Numbered from the stretch's first letter, positions 33,335 through 42,475 are shown. The stretch is DNA of 64,000 nucleotides from an uncultured beta proteobacterium (GCA_903938815.1 CAJAES010000069.1:1-64000), one strand, 5' to 3'. The notes: generated by a model not told the origin, from the letters alone. Numbers and translations: made by a program.

Positions 33335-34429
33335 ATGACCGCACCGAACGAAGCCACGCTGCTCGCAGCGCTGAAGACCGTCATCGACCCCAACACCGGC
33401 CGCGACCTCGTCAGCGGCAAGCAGGTGCGCAACCTGAGCATCGAGGGTGGCGACATCGCCTTCGACGTCGAGCTGGGCTACCCCGCCAAGAGCCAGATGC
33501 CGGCGCTGCGTTCGGCGCTCATCGCGGCCGCGCGCACCGTGCCGGGCGTCGGCAATGTCAGCGTGCACATGAGCAGCCGCGTCGTCGCCCACGCGGCGCA
33601 GCGCGGCGTGCAGCTGCTGCCCAAGGTGAAGAACATCGTCGCCGTGGCCTCCGGCAAGGGCGGCGTGGGCAAGAGCACCACCACCGTCAACCTGGCGCTG
33701 GCGCTGGCCGCCGAGGGTGCCAGCGTGGGCATCCTCGACGCCGACATCTACGGTCCGAGCCAGCCCATGATGATGGGCATCGAAGGCCGCCCCGAGAGCG
33801 CCGACGGCCAGAGCATGGAGCCGATGGAGAACTACGGCGTGCAGGTCATGTCGATCGGTTTCCTGATCGACGCCGACAACCCGATGATCTGGCGCGGCCC
33901 GATGGCCACCCAGGCGCTGGAGCAGCTGCTGCGCCAGACGAACTGGCGCGACCTCGACTACCTGCTGGTCGACATGCCCCCGGGCACCGGCGACATCCAG
34001 CTCACGCTGAGCCAGAAGGTGCCGCTCACGGGCGCCGTGATCGTCACCACGCCGCAGGACATCGCCCTGCTCGACGCCCGCAAGGGCCTGAAGATGTTCG
34101 AGAAGGTGGGCGTGCCCATCCTCGGCATCGTCGAGAACATGGCCGTCTATTGCTGCCCGAACTGCGGCCACACCGAGCACATCTTCGGCGCCGACGGCGG
34201 CAAGCGCATGGCCGAGGAGTATTCGGTCGACTACCTCGGCGCCCTGCCGCTGAACCTGTCCATCCGCGAGCAGGCCGACTCCGGCCGCCCGACCGTGGTC
34301 GCCGACCCCGATGGCGAGATCGCCGCCATCTACAAGGCGGTCGCGCGGCAGGTGGCGGTGAAGATCGCGGCCAAGGCCAAGGACTACTCCGCCAAGTTCC
34401 CGAGCATCTCGATCAGCAAGGGCACCTGA
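33335..34429 (+). CDS. apbC: Mrp/ApbC Fe-S cluster carrier ATPase
   Basis: A 364-residue P-loop protein of the Mrp/NBP35 group that binds and transfers [4Fe-4S] clusters to apo-enzymes. An N-terminal MIP18-like domain (about residues 1-85) leads to the deviant Walker A GKGGVGKSTTTVN, and the cluster-binding C274-x2-C277 lies in CCPNCGH. It converges on the formate dehydrogenase region, which needs many Fe-S clusters, but it is not part of that operon and is present in most bacteria. A TAGACT -10-like box occurs 30 bp before the ATG. Confidence 0.95.
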   Translation: MTAPNEATLLAALKTVIDPNTGRDLVSGKQVRNLSIEGGDIAFDVELGYPAKSQMPALRSALIAAARTVPGVGNVSVHMSSRVVAHAAQRGVQLLPKVKNIVAVASGKGGVGKSTTTVNLALALAAEGASVGILDADIYGPSQPMMMGIEGRPESADGQSMEPMENYGVQVMSIGFLIDADNPMIWRGPMATQALEQLLRQTNWRDLDYLLVDMPPGTGDIQLTLSQKVPLTGAVIVTTPQDIALLDARKGLKMFEKVGVPILGIVENMAVYCCPNCGHTEHIFGADGGKRMAEEYSVDYLGALPLNLSIREQADSGRPTVVADPDGEIAAIYKAVARQVAVKIAAKAKDYSAKFPSISISKGT

Positions 34430-34501
34430 CCCCCCGGCGCGGCGGCGCCTGCCGCTGCGCCTTGCACACAGGTCGGCGACGCCTGCAGCCGCGCCTGGCC
34501 C

Positions 34502-36412
34502 TCAGGCCTGCGGCTCGAGCCTCAGGAGCACCGTGAATGCAGCGCCGCCCCCGGTGCGGTTCGCGGCGCGAAGGTCGCCGCCGTAGCGCTGAACCAGCGT
34601 GCGGCTGATCCACAGTCCGAGGCCCGTGCCGTCCTTCTTGCGCGTCACGAAGGGCTGGAAGAGCTGGTCCATCAGCTCGGCGTCCAGGCCCGGGCCGGTG
34701 TCGGCCACGGTGATCTCGACAGCGTCGTCGCCCACGTCGGCGGTTTGCAGGTCCAGCCGGCCGCCTTCTGGCATGGCATGGATGGCGTTCACCATCAGGT
34801 TCACCAGCACCTGCTGCAACTCGTTGGCGTTGATGGCCGGGTGGCGACTCGCGCCGAAATGGCGCTGCACGTCGATGCGCGTGCGCGACAGCAGGTGCCC
34901 CACCAGGACCAGGCAATCCTGCACCACGCGCTGGGTGTCCACCGGCGTGATGTAGCCGGCGTATTCGGCTGGCCGAGCGAACTGCAGCAACTGCGTCACG
35001 ATGAGACGCATGCGCTCGACCTGCGTGTCGATCAGGCGCAGCTCGTCGCGCACCGTCAGTTCGGCTTCGGGCGCCAGCTGGGAGCGAACCAGGTCCAGGT
35101 TGCCCTGGATCACCGCGATGGGGTTGTTGATCTCGTGCGCGATGCTGGCCGTCAGCTGCCCGACCGCCGCGAGCTTCTCGCTGCGCAGCAGCTGGCCCTG
35201 CGCGGTCTCGAGCTCGCGCGTGCGCTCTTCCACCATGGCGTCGAGCTCGGCGTTCCAGCTCTGAAGCGCACGGGTCTTGTCGTCGATCACGTCCAGCAGG
35301 CGGTCCAGGTGCTGCGCCAGGCGGCCGATCTCGTCCTCGCTGTCCACCGGGCCGACGCGCGCATCGAGCTCGCCGCCCTCGACGCACTGCATCGTGGCCT
35401 CCATGCGTTCCACCGGCTTGAAGATCGTGCGCGCCCAGCGCAGAGACACCACCGCCGCGACGATCATCACCGCGAAGAACACGACGCCGATGCCCGCCAG
35501 CGCTGCGTACTTCAGCAGCGTGAACGGCGCTTCCAGGTAGCCGACATACAGCATGCCCACACGCTTGCCCGCACTGTCGGACAGCGGCTGGTAGGCTGAG
35601 ACATACCAGTCGTCGACGACGAAGGCGCGGTCCAGCCAGGTCTGGCCGCGGCCCAGCACGGCGTCGCGAACCGACTGCGACACGCGTGTGCCGATGGCGC
35701 GTTCGTCCTTGGCGGGGCCGAACAGGCGCACGTTGGTGCTGATGCGCACGTCGTCCAGGAACAGCGTGGCCGTGCCGCGGCTGCCGAAGGGCAGGGAGCC
35801 CTCGGGGTAGACGATCTCGTTGATGTGGTCGATGAAGGGCAGGTTGCGGTTGAGCAGCACGCCGGCGCGCACGTGGCCCAGCAGCTGCCCGTCCGGCGCG
35901 CGCACCGAACGCGTGGACAGCAGCACCATCGCGCGTTCCTCGTGCACGCGCTCGGTCGGCGCCGCGTTGCGGGTGCTCACCAGTGGCACGGGCACCCGCG
36001 CCAGCAGCGGCGAGGTCAGCAGGTCCGGCTGCTGCGGCGGCTCCAGCACCTCGATGCTGGTGCCCTCCTTCGCGGCGGGTTGCGGCGGCAGGAAGAAGAT
36101 GAAGTCCAGCCCGGCACGGCGCCCGGCCTGCTGCAGCAGCGCCTGCACGTCGCCATTGCCGGCCAGTGCGAGGTGCAGCGAATGCGATTCCGCCACCGCA
36201 CCCGTGGCGGCCCCCACCTCGCCCAGGACACGCTCGAAGTAGCCCTGCGCCACCGCCAGGTCGGCGCGTATCTTCGTGATCAGCAGGCGGTCGAAGGCCT
36301 CGTTGCTCCACCACAGCAGCAGGGCGCCCAGCAGCGGCAGTACGCCGGCCAGTGGCAGCAGCACCATCGCCAGCAGCTTGTTGCGGATCGACAGGGACTT
36401 GAAGCGGCTCAC
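34502..36412 (-). CDS. Membrane sensor histidine kinase of the formate dehydrogenase regulon
   Basis: A 636-residue kinase: transmembrane helix near residues 11-35, a large periplasmic Cache-like sensor domain (about 36-300, with YPEGSLPFGSRGTATLFLD and VDDWYVSAYQPL), second transmembrane helix near 301-326, HAMP, a coiled linker, HisKA with phospho-His H426 in SIAHEINNP, and a HATPase with NAIHAMP, DTGPGLD and DGTGLGLWISRTL. GTG 36412 forms a GTGA overlap with the response regulator stop, so I prefer it over GTG 36424. It is last in the leftward operon that starts at the DUF3305 gene. The signal is unknown; formate, a redox cue or an electron acceptor are plausible. Confidence 0.92.
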   Translation of the reverse strand: MSRFKSLSIRNKLLAMVLLPLAGVLPLLGALLLWWSNEAFDRLLITKIRADLAVAQGYFERVLGEVGAATGAVAESHSLHLALAGNGDVQALLQQAGRRAGLDFIFFLPPQPAAKEGTSIEVLEPPQQPDLLTSPLLARVPVPLVSTRNAAPTERVHEERAMVLLSTRSVRAPDGQLLGHVRAGVLLNRNLPFIDHINEIVYPEGSLPFGSRGTATLFLDDVRISTNVRLFGPAKDERAIGTRVSQSVRDAVLGRGQTWLDRAFVVDDWYVSAYQPLSDSAGKRVGMLYVGYLEAPFTLLKYAALAGIGVVFFAVMIVAAVVSLRWARTIFKPVERMEATMQCVEGGELDARVGPVDSEDEIGRLAQHLDRLLDVIDDKTRALQSWNAELDAMVEERTRELETAQGQLLRSEKLAAVGQLTASIAHEINNPIAVIQGNLDLVRSQLAPEAELTVRDELRLIDTQVERMRLIVTQLLQFARPAEYAGYITPVDTQRVVQDCLVLVGHLLSRTRIDVQRHFGASRHPAINANELQQVLVNLMVNAIHAMPEGGRLDLQTADVGDDAVEITVADTGPGLDAELMDQLFQPFVTRKKDGTGLGLWISRTLVQRYGGDLRAANRTGGGAAFTVLLRLEPQA

Positions 36413-37755
36413 GGAGCCGCCCACTCGGCCACGCGCCGCTCCAGCGTGCGGCGCGAGATGCCCAGCAGCACCGCCGCCTGGGTCTTGTCGCCCTGGACCG
36501 ACTCCAGCACGGCCAGGATGTGCTGCTTCTCCATCGCGTGCAGGTCTGTGGGCCCGCCTGCGGAGGGCGGCGCCACGGCCGTCGGGCTGGGCCGCGGCAG
36601 GCTCTGGTACAGCGCCGATACGTTGAGCGCGCCGACGATCAGCGAACGCTCGATCAGGTTGCGCAGCTCACGCACGTTGCCGGGCCAGTCGTACTGCTGC
36701 AGGTAGCCCATCTCGTCGGGCGTCACCTCGATGGGCGGCACGCCCAGGCGCGGGGCCAGCGTGTCGATGAAGTGCGCCACCAGGTCGGGGATGTCTTCCT
36801 TGTGCGCGCGCAGCGCCGGCAGCCGGATTTCCACCACCTGCAGCCGGTAGTAGAGGTCGGCCCGGAAGCGGCCGCTGGCCACGTCGTTGGACAGCGGCCG
36901 GTTGGTGGCGGCGACGATGCGCACGTCCACGGGCATCTCGCGCTCGCTGCCCACGGGCCTCACGCGACGGTCCTCCAGCACGCGCAGCAGCGTGGCCTGC
37001 AGCGCAGGCGGCAGCTCGCCCACTTCGTCCAGGAAGAGCGTGCCGCCCTGCGCGTAAAGGAACAGTCCTTCGCCACCATGGTGGCCGAAGAGCTCGGCCT
37101 CCAGTTGCGCCGGCGCGGTGGTGGCGCAGTTCACCGGCACGAAGGGCGCGTTCGCATGCGGGCTCAGCCGGTGCAGCGCCATCGCGGCCAGCTCCTTTCC
37201 AGTGCCGGATTCGCCGGTCAGCAGCACCGTGGAATCGACCAGGGCCACGCGGTGCAGCGCCGCCTGCAGGCCGCGGATGGCCAGCGAGCTTCCCACCAGG
37301 CCGTCGGCCGGCGGCGTGCGTTGCTGCAGCGCCCGGCGCAGCACCCAGTTCTCGCGCCGCAGCTGCGCGCGCTCCAGTCCGTGGCGCACGGCGCCCAGCA
37401 CCTGCGTCACGCGGAAGGGCTTGAGCAGCATGTCGCCGGCGCCGGCGCGCAGCGCCTCGATGGCGGTCTCCAGGTCGGCGAATGCCGTGATCAGGACCAC
37501 TTCTGCCGCGACGCCCTGCGCCCTCAGGTCCTTGAGCAGCTGGATGCCGTTCTTGCCTGGCAGCGCGATGTCCAGGATGACCAGATCCACATGGTGCTGG
37601 CGCAGCAGCGTCTCCGCGTCCTCGGCGGACCCGGCCGTGAGCACGCGTGCCACGCGCGGCGCCAGCGCCTTTTCCAGGAAGTGCAGCATGCCGGGCTCGT
37701 CGTCGACGACGAGCACCACGGCCCTCGGCCAGCGTTCGCCGTCTTCAGCGGTCAT
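36409..37755 (-). CDS. NtrC-family response regulator lacking the GAFTGA loop
   Basis: A 448-residue regulator with a receiver domain (phospho-acceptor D62 in [10 protein letters not shown]), an AAA+ domain with Walker A GESGTGKE (181-188) and Walker [13 protein letters not shown], and a C-terminal Fis-type helix-turn-helix ([20 protein letters not shown]). Between LFGH (222-225) and Walker B only [11 protein letters not shown] is found where NtrC has about 20 residues including GAFTGA. That L1 loop is what contacts sigma-54, so classical sigma-54 activation is unlikely. Rhodobacter capsulatus NtrC and HupR are known relatives that work without it. It overlaps mobA by 11 nt and the kinase by 4 nt. 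Confidence 0.93.
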   Translation of the reverse strand: MTAEDGERWPRAVVLVVDDEPGMLHFLEKALAPRVARVLTAGSAEDAETLLRQHHVDLVILDIALPGKNGIQLLKDLRAQGVAAEVVLITAFADLETAIEALRAGAGDMLLKPFRVTQVLGAVRHGLERAQLRRENWVLRRALQQRTPPADGLVGSSLAIRGLQAALHRVALVDSTVLLTGESGTGKELAAMALHRLSPHANAPFVPVNCATTAPAQLEAELFGHHGGEGLFLYAQGGTLFLDEVGELPPALQATLLRVLEDRRVRPVGSEREMPVDVRIVAATNRPLSNDVASGRFRADLYYRLQVVEIRLPALRAHKEDIPDLVAHFIDTLAPRLGVPPIEVTPDEMGYLQQYDWPGNVRELRNLIERSLIVGALNVSALYQSLPRPSPTAVAPPSAGGPTDLHAMEKQHILAVLESVQGDKTQAAVLLGISRRTLERRVAEWAAP

Positions 37756-38449
37756 GCGGCGGCCGGGGCGCCTGTGCCGGATCTGCCTGATCCGTTTGTC
37801 CCACCCGTCCCACCTGACCCACCTGACCGGCCTGCCCAGCCGGCGGCGCCTTCGGTGGCTGCTGCAACTGCTGCAGTTCGGCCATGGTGTTGGCGTTGAA
37901 GAAAGCGGCCGCGTCCGGGAACTCGACCACCGCCACGCGGTGGCGCGCCGTCCAGCGGTCGATCTTGCGCTCGCCGGCCTGCAGGTAGGCCACCAGGTCT
38001 TCCATCAGCGTGCTGCGCAGCAGGCAGAACACCGGCTGCGTGCGCAGCTCGCCTTCCTCGCGCGTGGCGGCCATCGCGATGTCGGCGTCCTCGGCCTCCA
38101 GGGCCTGCGCCAGGCGGCCCACCAGGTCCTCGGGGAAGTCCGGCGTGTCGCACGGCACGGTCACGAGGAACGGTGTCTCGCAGCGTTCCAGCCCCGCCAT
38201 CAGCCCCGCCAGGGGGCCGGGATAGTCGGGCAGGGCATCGGGCCAGACCGGCGCGCCCAGGGCCTCGTAGGCGCCGAGGTTGCGGTTGGCGTTGATCATC
38301 AGTTCGCCCACCTGCGGCTGCAGGCGCAGCAGCGCGTGCAGCGTCAGCGGGATGCCCAGGTGGTTCTGCAGGCCCTTGTCGACGCCGCCCATCCGGCTGC
38401 CGCGTCCTCCGGCCAGGATGAGGCCGGTGATCTGTCCGATCGGGATCAT
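37745..38449 (-). CDS. mobA: Molybdenum cofactor guanylyltransferase
   Basis: Transfers GMP to molybdopterin to give the guanine dinucleotide cofactor used by formate dehydrogenases. The 234-residue protein has the nucleotidyltransferase signature [36 protein letters not shown] and PCDTPDFP. Its last 35 or so residues are a low-complexity tail ([19 protein letters not shown]) made by 9-bp repeats, and they overlap the start of the response regulator gene. ATG 38449 overlaps the stop of the TorD gene (TGATG). Clustering with formate dehydrogenase suggests dedicated cofactor supply. Confidence 0.94.
   Translation of the reverse strand: MIPIGQITGLILAGGRGSRMGGVDKGLQNHLGIPLTLHALLRLQPQVGELMINANRNLGAYEALGAPVWPDALPDYPGPLAGLMAGLERCETPFLVTVPCDTPDFPEDLVGRLAQALEAEDADIAMAATREEGELRTQPVFCLLRSTLMEDLVAYLQAGERKIDRWTARHRVAVVEFPDAAAFFNANTMAELQQLQQPPKAPPAGQAGQVGQVGRVGQTDQADPAQAPRPPHDR
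37801..37827 (-). repeat. 9-bp tandem repeat in the mobA 3' end
   Basis: On the + strand it reads CCACCCGTC, CCACCTGAC, CCACCTGAC, in frame with mobA, giving Gly-Gln-Val-type triplets. It is 46 bp upstream of the response regulator start codon, so copy-number changes would not break mobA. Confidence 0.7.
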
Positions 38450-39075
38450 CACGCCTCCAGCAGGTCGAAGCCCTGCGTCTCGACCTGGATGAAGGCTCGC
38501 GTGAAACCTGCCAGCGCGGCCCACACGACCGCGCGCGGGTGCGCCTGGACGGCATCGCACAGGCCTTCCACCCAGGGCTGCACCTGAGCGCGGAAGAAGC
38601 GGCGCTGCTGCTCCAGGTTGCACAGCGAGACGTCGTCGCCGGCGATCAGCCATCGCATGACCTCGAACACGAAAGCCACGTGGTCCTCGGTCTCGAAGCG
38701 AGCCTCGTCGCGCGTAAGGCCCAGCGTGTCCAGGTGCGCGCGCAGCACCGCCAGCGGCTTGTCGTTCAGGAAGCCGCTGAGGTAGTAGCTGCCGTAGAGA
38801 AAGACCTCCGGCTTGCCCATGCCCATGAAGAGCGCCTCGTACTCGGCGGCCGCCTCGGCCACCGTGACGGCGCGCAGCGCGGCCACGAGATCCTGCCACG
38901 GCGCTTCGAGCAGGCCGCCCTCAGGCGACTGCGTTACCGCGACGCGGAACTGCGCCATCAGCGGCTCGTCGGGCGGGGCGATCCAGAGCCGGGACAGCAG
39001 CCCGTACAGCTCGGCGCGGGCCAGTTCCTCGCTGTGGTCGGCGCTGGCGAAAGACAGTGCGGTGAGGTCGCTCAT
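38449..39075 (-). CDS. TorD/DmsD-family molybdoenzyme chaperone
   Basis: A 208-residue all-helical protein of the redox-enzyme maturation group. Family pieces: [21 protein letters not shown], the conserved [24 protein letters not shown] and [15 protein letters not shown]. Such chaperones bind the Tat signal of molybdoenzymes and hold them until cofactor insertion. The Tat-type formate dehydrogenase catalytic subunit across the divergent promoter is the obvious client. ATG 39075 lies 2 bp from the polyferredoxin stop; the end overlaps mobA. Confidence 0.9.
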   Translation of the reverse strand: MSDLTALSFASADHSEELARAELYGLLSRLWIAPPDEPLMAQFRVAVTQSPEGGLLEAPWQDLVAALRAVTVAEAAAEYEALFMGMGKPEVFLYGSYYLSGFLNDKPLAVLRAHLDTLGLTRDEARFETEDHVAFVFEVMRWLIAGDDVSLCNLEQQRRFFRAQVQPWVEGLCDAVQAHPRAVVWAALAGFTRAFIQVETQGFDLLEA

Positions 39076-39077
39076 GG

Positions 39078-41285
39078 TCAGAGATCCGTGATCCGGACTT
39101 CGTTCGGATTCGTGTGCAGGTCGATCACGCGGCAATCGCCGCACATCTTCAGCCGGTCGGCCGCCGCGCCCTGGAAGGCGGAGTGACCGGCTAGCTTGGT
39201 GATCATGTTCTCGATCGCGCGCAGCGTGCCGAATGGCTTGCTGCAGCGGATGCAGGCGTAGGGCGGCATCTCGGCCAGCACGCGCAGGCTCTTGCGCGCC
39301 TTGCCGGCGTCGGCCAGCCACAGGCGCGGCTCGAGCGTGATCGCGTCCTCGGGGCAGGTGCTCGCGCACAGGCCGCACTGCACGCAGTTCTTCTCGATGA
39401 AGCGCAGCTGCGGCTTCTCGGGGTTGTCCGCCAGCGCCTTCTCGGGGCAGGCGCCCACGCAGGACAGGCACAGCGTGCAGCGGTCGGTGTTCACCTTCAG
39501 CGTGCCGAAGGGCGAGCCGCTGGCCGGCAGCGCGATGGCTTCCGGCACGGCCACAGGGGCCTGCGCCAGCAGGTGGTCGAGCGCCAGGTCGAGCGTGGCG
39601 CGCTTGTCGGCCTGCACCGCGAACGACGCCGCCCGGGCCGGGCCCTGCGCCGGGGCTGCGGCCAGCTCGGCATCGAGGTGCGCCAGGTCTCGTGCGTCGC
39701 GCGCCTCGATCAGGCGGAAGTGGGTGCCGCTGTAGCCGAGGCCGTTGACGATGGCCTGCGCGACCGACATCTGCTCTGCGAGTGCGCTGCGGTACTCGGG
39801 CGCCTCTTCGTCGGTGAGCAGCAGCCAGACCTGCGAGGCACCCTGGGCGATGGCCGCCAGCCACAGGTCCAGGCCGACGCTGGCCGTGTGCCACAGCGAC
39901 ACGGGCAGCACCCGCGCCGGCACGCCCCGCACGCTCTTGTCGACGCGCGCCGCGCGGCCGAGTTCCTCGATCAGGCGCGTGCCGGCCTTCTCGCTGTGCA
40001 GCAGCAGGGCGGCGTCCTTGCCGCCCGCGGCGGCGTAGGCCGTCAGCATGGTGCGCAGCCGCCGGCCCTGGTCGGCCGGGCCGGGGTATCCGTAGGTGAG
40101 GGCGCCGCTCGGGCACACGGTGCTGCAGGCGCCGCAGCCCACGCACAGGTGCGGCTCGACGAAGATGCCGCCGCCCACGGGCCGCGGCTGCGCGGGGGCG
40201 CCGGCGATGCGCGGCGCCTTGCCCTGCAGCTTGCCCTTCAGCGACGAGTCGCTGCGGATGGCGCGCGCCGAGCAGACGTCGATGCACGCGGTGCAGCCGA
40301 TCTGCTCGTTGCGGCTGTGCGCGCACAGGCTCTGCTGGTACTTGAAGAACTTGGGCTTCTCGAACTCGCCCACGGCGTCGCGCAGCTCGATCACGGCCTT
40401 CGTGAGCGCCACCGCGTCGGCGGCGTGGAAGTAGCCCTGCGGCGGCTGGTGCATCGTCAGCGATGGCGTGCGCTGCAGGTCGAGCACGAGGTCGAAGGTT
40501 TCGGCTGCCGTCTCGGCCGCGCGGCCGAAGTCGATGGCGCCCGGCGCCTCGCACACGCGCACGCAGTCGCGGTGGCTTCGGCACTTCGACAGGTCGACGG
40601 CGTAGGAGAAGTCGATGGCGCCTTCCGGGCAGGCGTCGATGCACGCGTTGCAGCGCGTGCACAGGTCCAGCGCGATCGGGTTGTGGCTCTCCCACTCGGC
40701 TTCGAAGGCGCCCAGCCAGCCCTTCAGGGCCTTGATGCGGCCGCGGTGCACCACGCGCTCACGCGCCTGCGGCAAGGGGCCGTCGGTGACCAGCAGTGTG
40801 AGGTCGAGCTTGTCTGCCAGCAGCGCGGCGGCCTGCTCGGCGGCCGCCGCCGGGCCGACGATCAGGCAGCGGCCGGCCGAGCGGTAGCTCACGGTGGAGA
40901 CCGGTTCGGGCTGCGGCAGCTGCGCGGCGGCCAGCAGCGCGGCGATCTTGGGCGTGGCGCTGCGCGCGTCCTTCGACCAGCCGCCCGTCTCGCGGATGTT
41001 CACGAAGCGGATGGGGCGTTCCTCGAGGCTGGCGGCGCCTTCGGTCTGCGCGTTCAGCTCGACGAACAGGCGCTGCTCCTGCGTGCAGGCCACGAGCAGT
41101 GGTTCGGCCGTGGCGGCCGTCGCCTTGGCGGCGCGCTGGAAGGCCGGCGCCTCGCGCCGGCACAGCACGCTCAGCGGCGTGTCGAGGCCGTCAGGGCTGG
41201 CGCCCGGCGTCTTCGCCAGGGCCTGGGCCAGGGCCGTCCGGTCCAGCGGCATCGTCCGGTTGCAGTCGCAGATCAGGGTCTTCAT
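39078..41285 (-). CDS. Large polyferredoxin-like 4Fe-4S protein of the formate dehydrogenase cluster
   Basis: A 735-residue cytosolic protein with at least six cysteine clusters: CTRCNACIDACPEG, CRSHRDCVRVCEAPG, CTACIDVC, CVGCGACSTVCPSG, CTLCLSCVGACPEK and CVQCGLCASTCPED. Extra cysteine pairs occur at the C-terminus (CIRC, CGDC) and near the N-terminus (CDC, then C at LSVLC). Between clusters lies an HdrA/CoB-like region (ALLLHSEKAGTRLIEEL). Homologues are usually found beside formate dehydrogenase genes in Burkholderiales. It may pass electrons to or from the enzyme or aid Fe-S assembly; neither is proven. ATG 41285 starts MKTLICDCNRTMPL, overlapping the DUF3306 gene by 95 nt. Confidence 0.85.
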   Translation of the reverse strand: MKTLICDCNRTMPLDRTALAQALAKTPGASPDGLDTPLSVLCRREAPAFQRAAKATAATAEPLLVACTQEQRLFVELNAQTEGAASLEERPIRFVNIRETGGWSKDARSATPKIAALLAAAQLPQPEPVSTVSYRSAGRCLIVGPAAAAEQAAALLADKLDLTLLVTDGPLPQARERVVHRGRIKALKGWLGAFEAEWESHNPIALDLCTRCNACIDACPEGAIDFSYAVDLSKCRSHRDCVRVCEAPGAIDFGRAAETAAETFDLVLDLQRTPSLTMHQPPQGYFHAADAVALTKAVIELRDAVGEFEKPKFFKYQQSLCAHSRNEQIGCTACIDVCSARAIRSDSSLKGKLQGKAPRIAGAPAQPRPVGGGIFVEPHLCVGCGACSTVCPSGALTYGYPGPADQGRRLRTMLTAYAAAGGKDAALLLHSEKAGTRLIEELGRAARVDKSVRGVPARVLPVSLWHTASVGLDLWLAAIAQGASQVWLLLTDEEAPEYRSALAEQMSVAQAIVNGLGYSGTHFRLIEARDARDLAHLDAELAAAPAQGPARAASFAVQADKRATLDLALDHLLAQAPVAVPEAIALPASGSPFGTLKVNTDRCTLCLSCVGACPEKALADNPEKPQLRFIEKNCVQCGLCASTCPEDAITLEPRLWLADAGKARKSLRVLAEMPPYACIRCSKPFGTLRAIENMITKLAGHSAFQGAAADRLKMCGDCRVIDLHTNPNEVRITDL

Positions 41286-41949
41286 CGGGTGCGGGGCGGT
41301 CGGTGGTGGCGGAGGTTTCCGCGGGGGCGGCGGCGGGGTCGAGCCCGGACTCCGGCAGTGTCCCGGAGGCGGTCTCGGAAGCGATGTTCGGCGCGGTTTC
41401 GGGGGCGGCTTCGCGGGCGGTATCGAGCGCGGGCGAGGGCGCCGGCCCGGGCTCGTCGTCGAACAGGTTCAGCGCCTTGGACTGCGTCATCATGCGCAGC
41501 ATCGACGGCGTGATGGGTTCGAACTTGTTGTAGTCGTCGATGTAGATGTCCAACCCGTCCATCACGTTGAAGTGCGGGTCGGTGAACAGCGTCTTCAGCG
41601 CGGCGTTCTTCACCTCGGACGAGACATCCGGCCGGACGAAGCGGCTGAAGTCGGACTCGGTGGTGAGCGCCTGGGCATCCTCCAGCGTGGGGCCGGGCGG
41701 CACAGGCTCGCCGGCCAACGCATGGGGTTCCGCGGCGGGCGCGTCGGTGGCCTGCCGTGATTCGGTCTTTACTGACGCCCCGGCCACCGGGGCTGTCAGC
41801 ACGGTGGCCTGCCCCCCGGCCGGCAGCGCAACGGCAGGCGACGTCACCGCGGCCATCAGCGCGGGTTCCTCGGCGGCCACGCCCTGACGCGCGAGCGCCT
41901 TTCGCCGTGCCCAGCGCGACAGGAAGCCGCTGTCGTCCGCGCTCGCCAT
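41191..41949 (-). CDS. DUF3306 protein
   Basis: A 252-residue protein of unknown function. The DUF3306 hallmarks are the N-terminal FLSRWARRK and the central block DFSRFVRPDVSSEVKNAALK followed by LFTDPHFNVMDGLDIYIDDYN. Both ends are low-complexity (Ala/Pro/Glu/Asp). No signal peptide or membrane helix is seen. It always seems to travel with DUF3305 and formate dehydrogenase genes, so a maturation or regulatory role is likely. The tail runs 95 nt into the polyferredoxin gene in another frame; ATG 41949 is 5 bp after the DUF3305 stop. Confidence 0.85.
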   Translation of the reverse strand: MASADDSGFLSRWARRKALARQGVAAEEPALMAAVTSPAVALPAGGQATVLTAPVAGASVKTESRQATDAPAAEPHALAGEPVPPGPTLEDAQALTTESDFSRFVRPDVSSEVKNAALKTLFTDPHFNVMDGLDIYIDDYNKFEPITPSMLRMMTQSKALNLFDDEPGPAPSPALDTAREAAPETAPNIASETASGTLPESGLDPAAAPAETSATTDRPAPDEDPDLRLQPDDAAGPDGPGPGPGEDAGRQP

Positions 41950-41954
41950 GGCCT

Positions 41955-42434
41955 TCAGCGCTGCTCCGGCGTGCGGAAGGACGCCGGGCGCTGGCGGCGC
42001 TTGGGCTCCGGGCGGTAGTGCTCGTCGGCATAGGCTTGCAGGCCCGCCCGCACGTCGTCGGGCAGCGGCAGGTTGTCGACGCGCTCCTGCGCGTCGAGCA
42101 GGCGGCCGGCCTCGTTGTAGGACACCGTGACGAGTTCGGGGCGCGGCACCGGCGGTTCGGTCTCGTCGACGCGCCACATCACGAACCACACGGGCTGCCC
42201 GGTGCTGAGATTCAGGTAGTAGCCCTCGGCCTCGTCGCGGTACAGCGCCACCTGCAGGCCCGGGTAGAGCCACTGCGCGGTGTCGCCGTCGTCGCGCAGC
42301 AGCCGGGGCTCGCTGCCGAAGCCGCCGGCGTCCAGCGTGACCTCGGCGACGCGGAACCGCCAGTCTTCCCACTGGCTGGGTTGGCGCCGGCGCTCCATCA
42401 GCACCGCGACGGTCAGGCGGGGTCGTTCGCTCAT
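41955..42434 (-). CDS. DUF3305 protein
   Basis: A 159-residue cytosolic protein of unknown function, first gene of the leftward operon. Family pieces are LTVAVLMERRRQPSQWEDWRF and WLYPGLQVALYRDEAEGYYLNL, then VWFVMWRVDE. The frame is open upstream, but ATG 42434 (MSERPRLTV) starts at the family N-terminus, and the region before it is the divergent promoter. DUF3305/DUF3306 pairs sit beside formate dehydrogenase genes in many Burkholderiales. Confidence 0.87.
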   Translation of the reverse strand: MSERPRLTVAVLMERRRQPSQWEDWRFRVAEVTLDAGGFGSEPRLLRDDGDTAQWLYPGLQVALYRDEAEGYYLNLSTGQPVWFVMWRVDETEPPVPRPELVTVSYNEAGRLLDAQERVDNLPLPDDVRAGLQAYADEHYRPEPKRRQRPASFRTPEQR

Positions 42435-42469
42435 GAGGTCGGTGCGTGCAGGATGCGAAGGAGGGCGCG

Positions 42470-42475
42470 ATTCTA
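42470..42475 (-). promoter_or_regulatory. -10 box (TAGAAT) of the leftward DUF3305-kinase operon
   Basis: On the minus strand TAGAAT lies 35 bp before the DUF3305 ATG. No good -35 is present at 17 bp (CGGCAT only), as is typical of activator-dependent promoters. The TTGTCGCA array begins about 57 bp upstream of this box. Confidence 0.45.
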
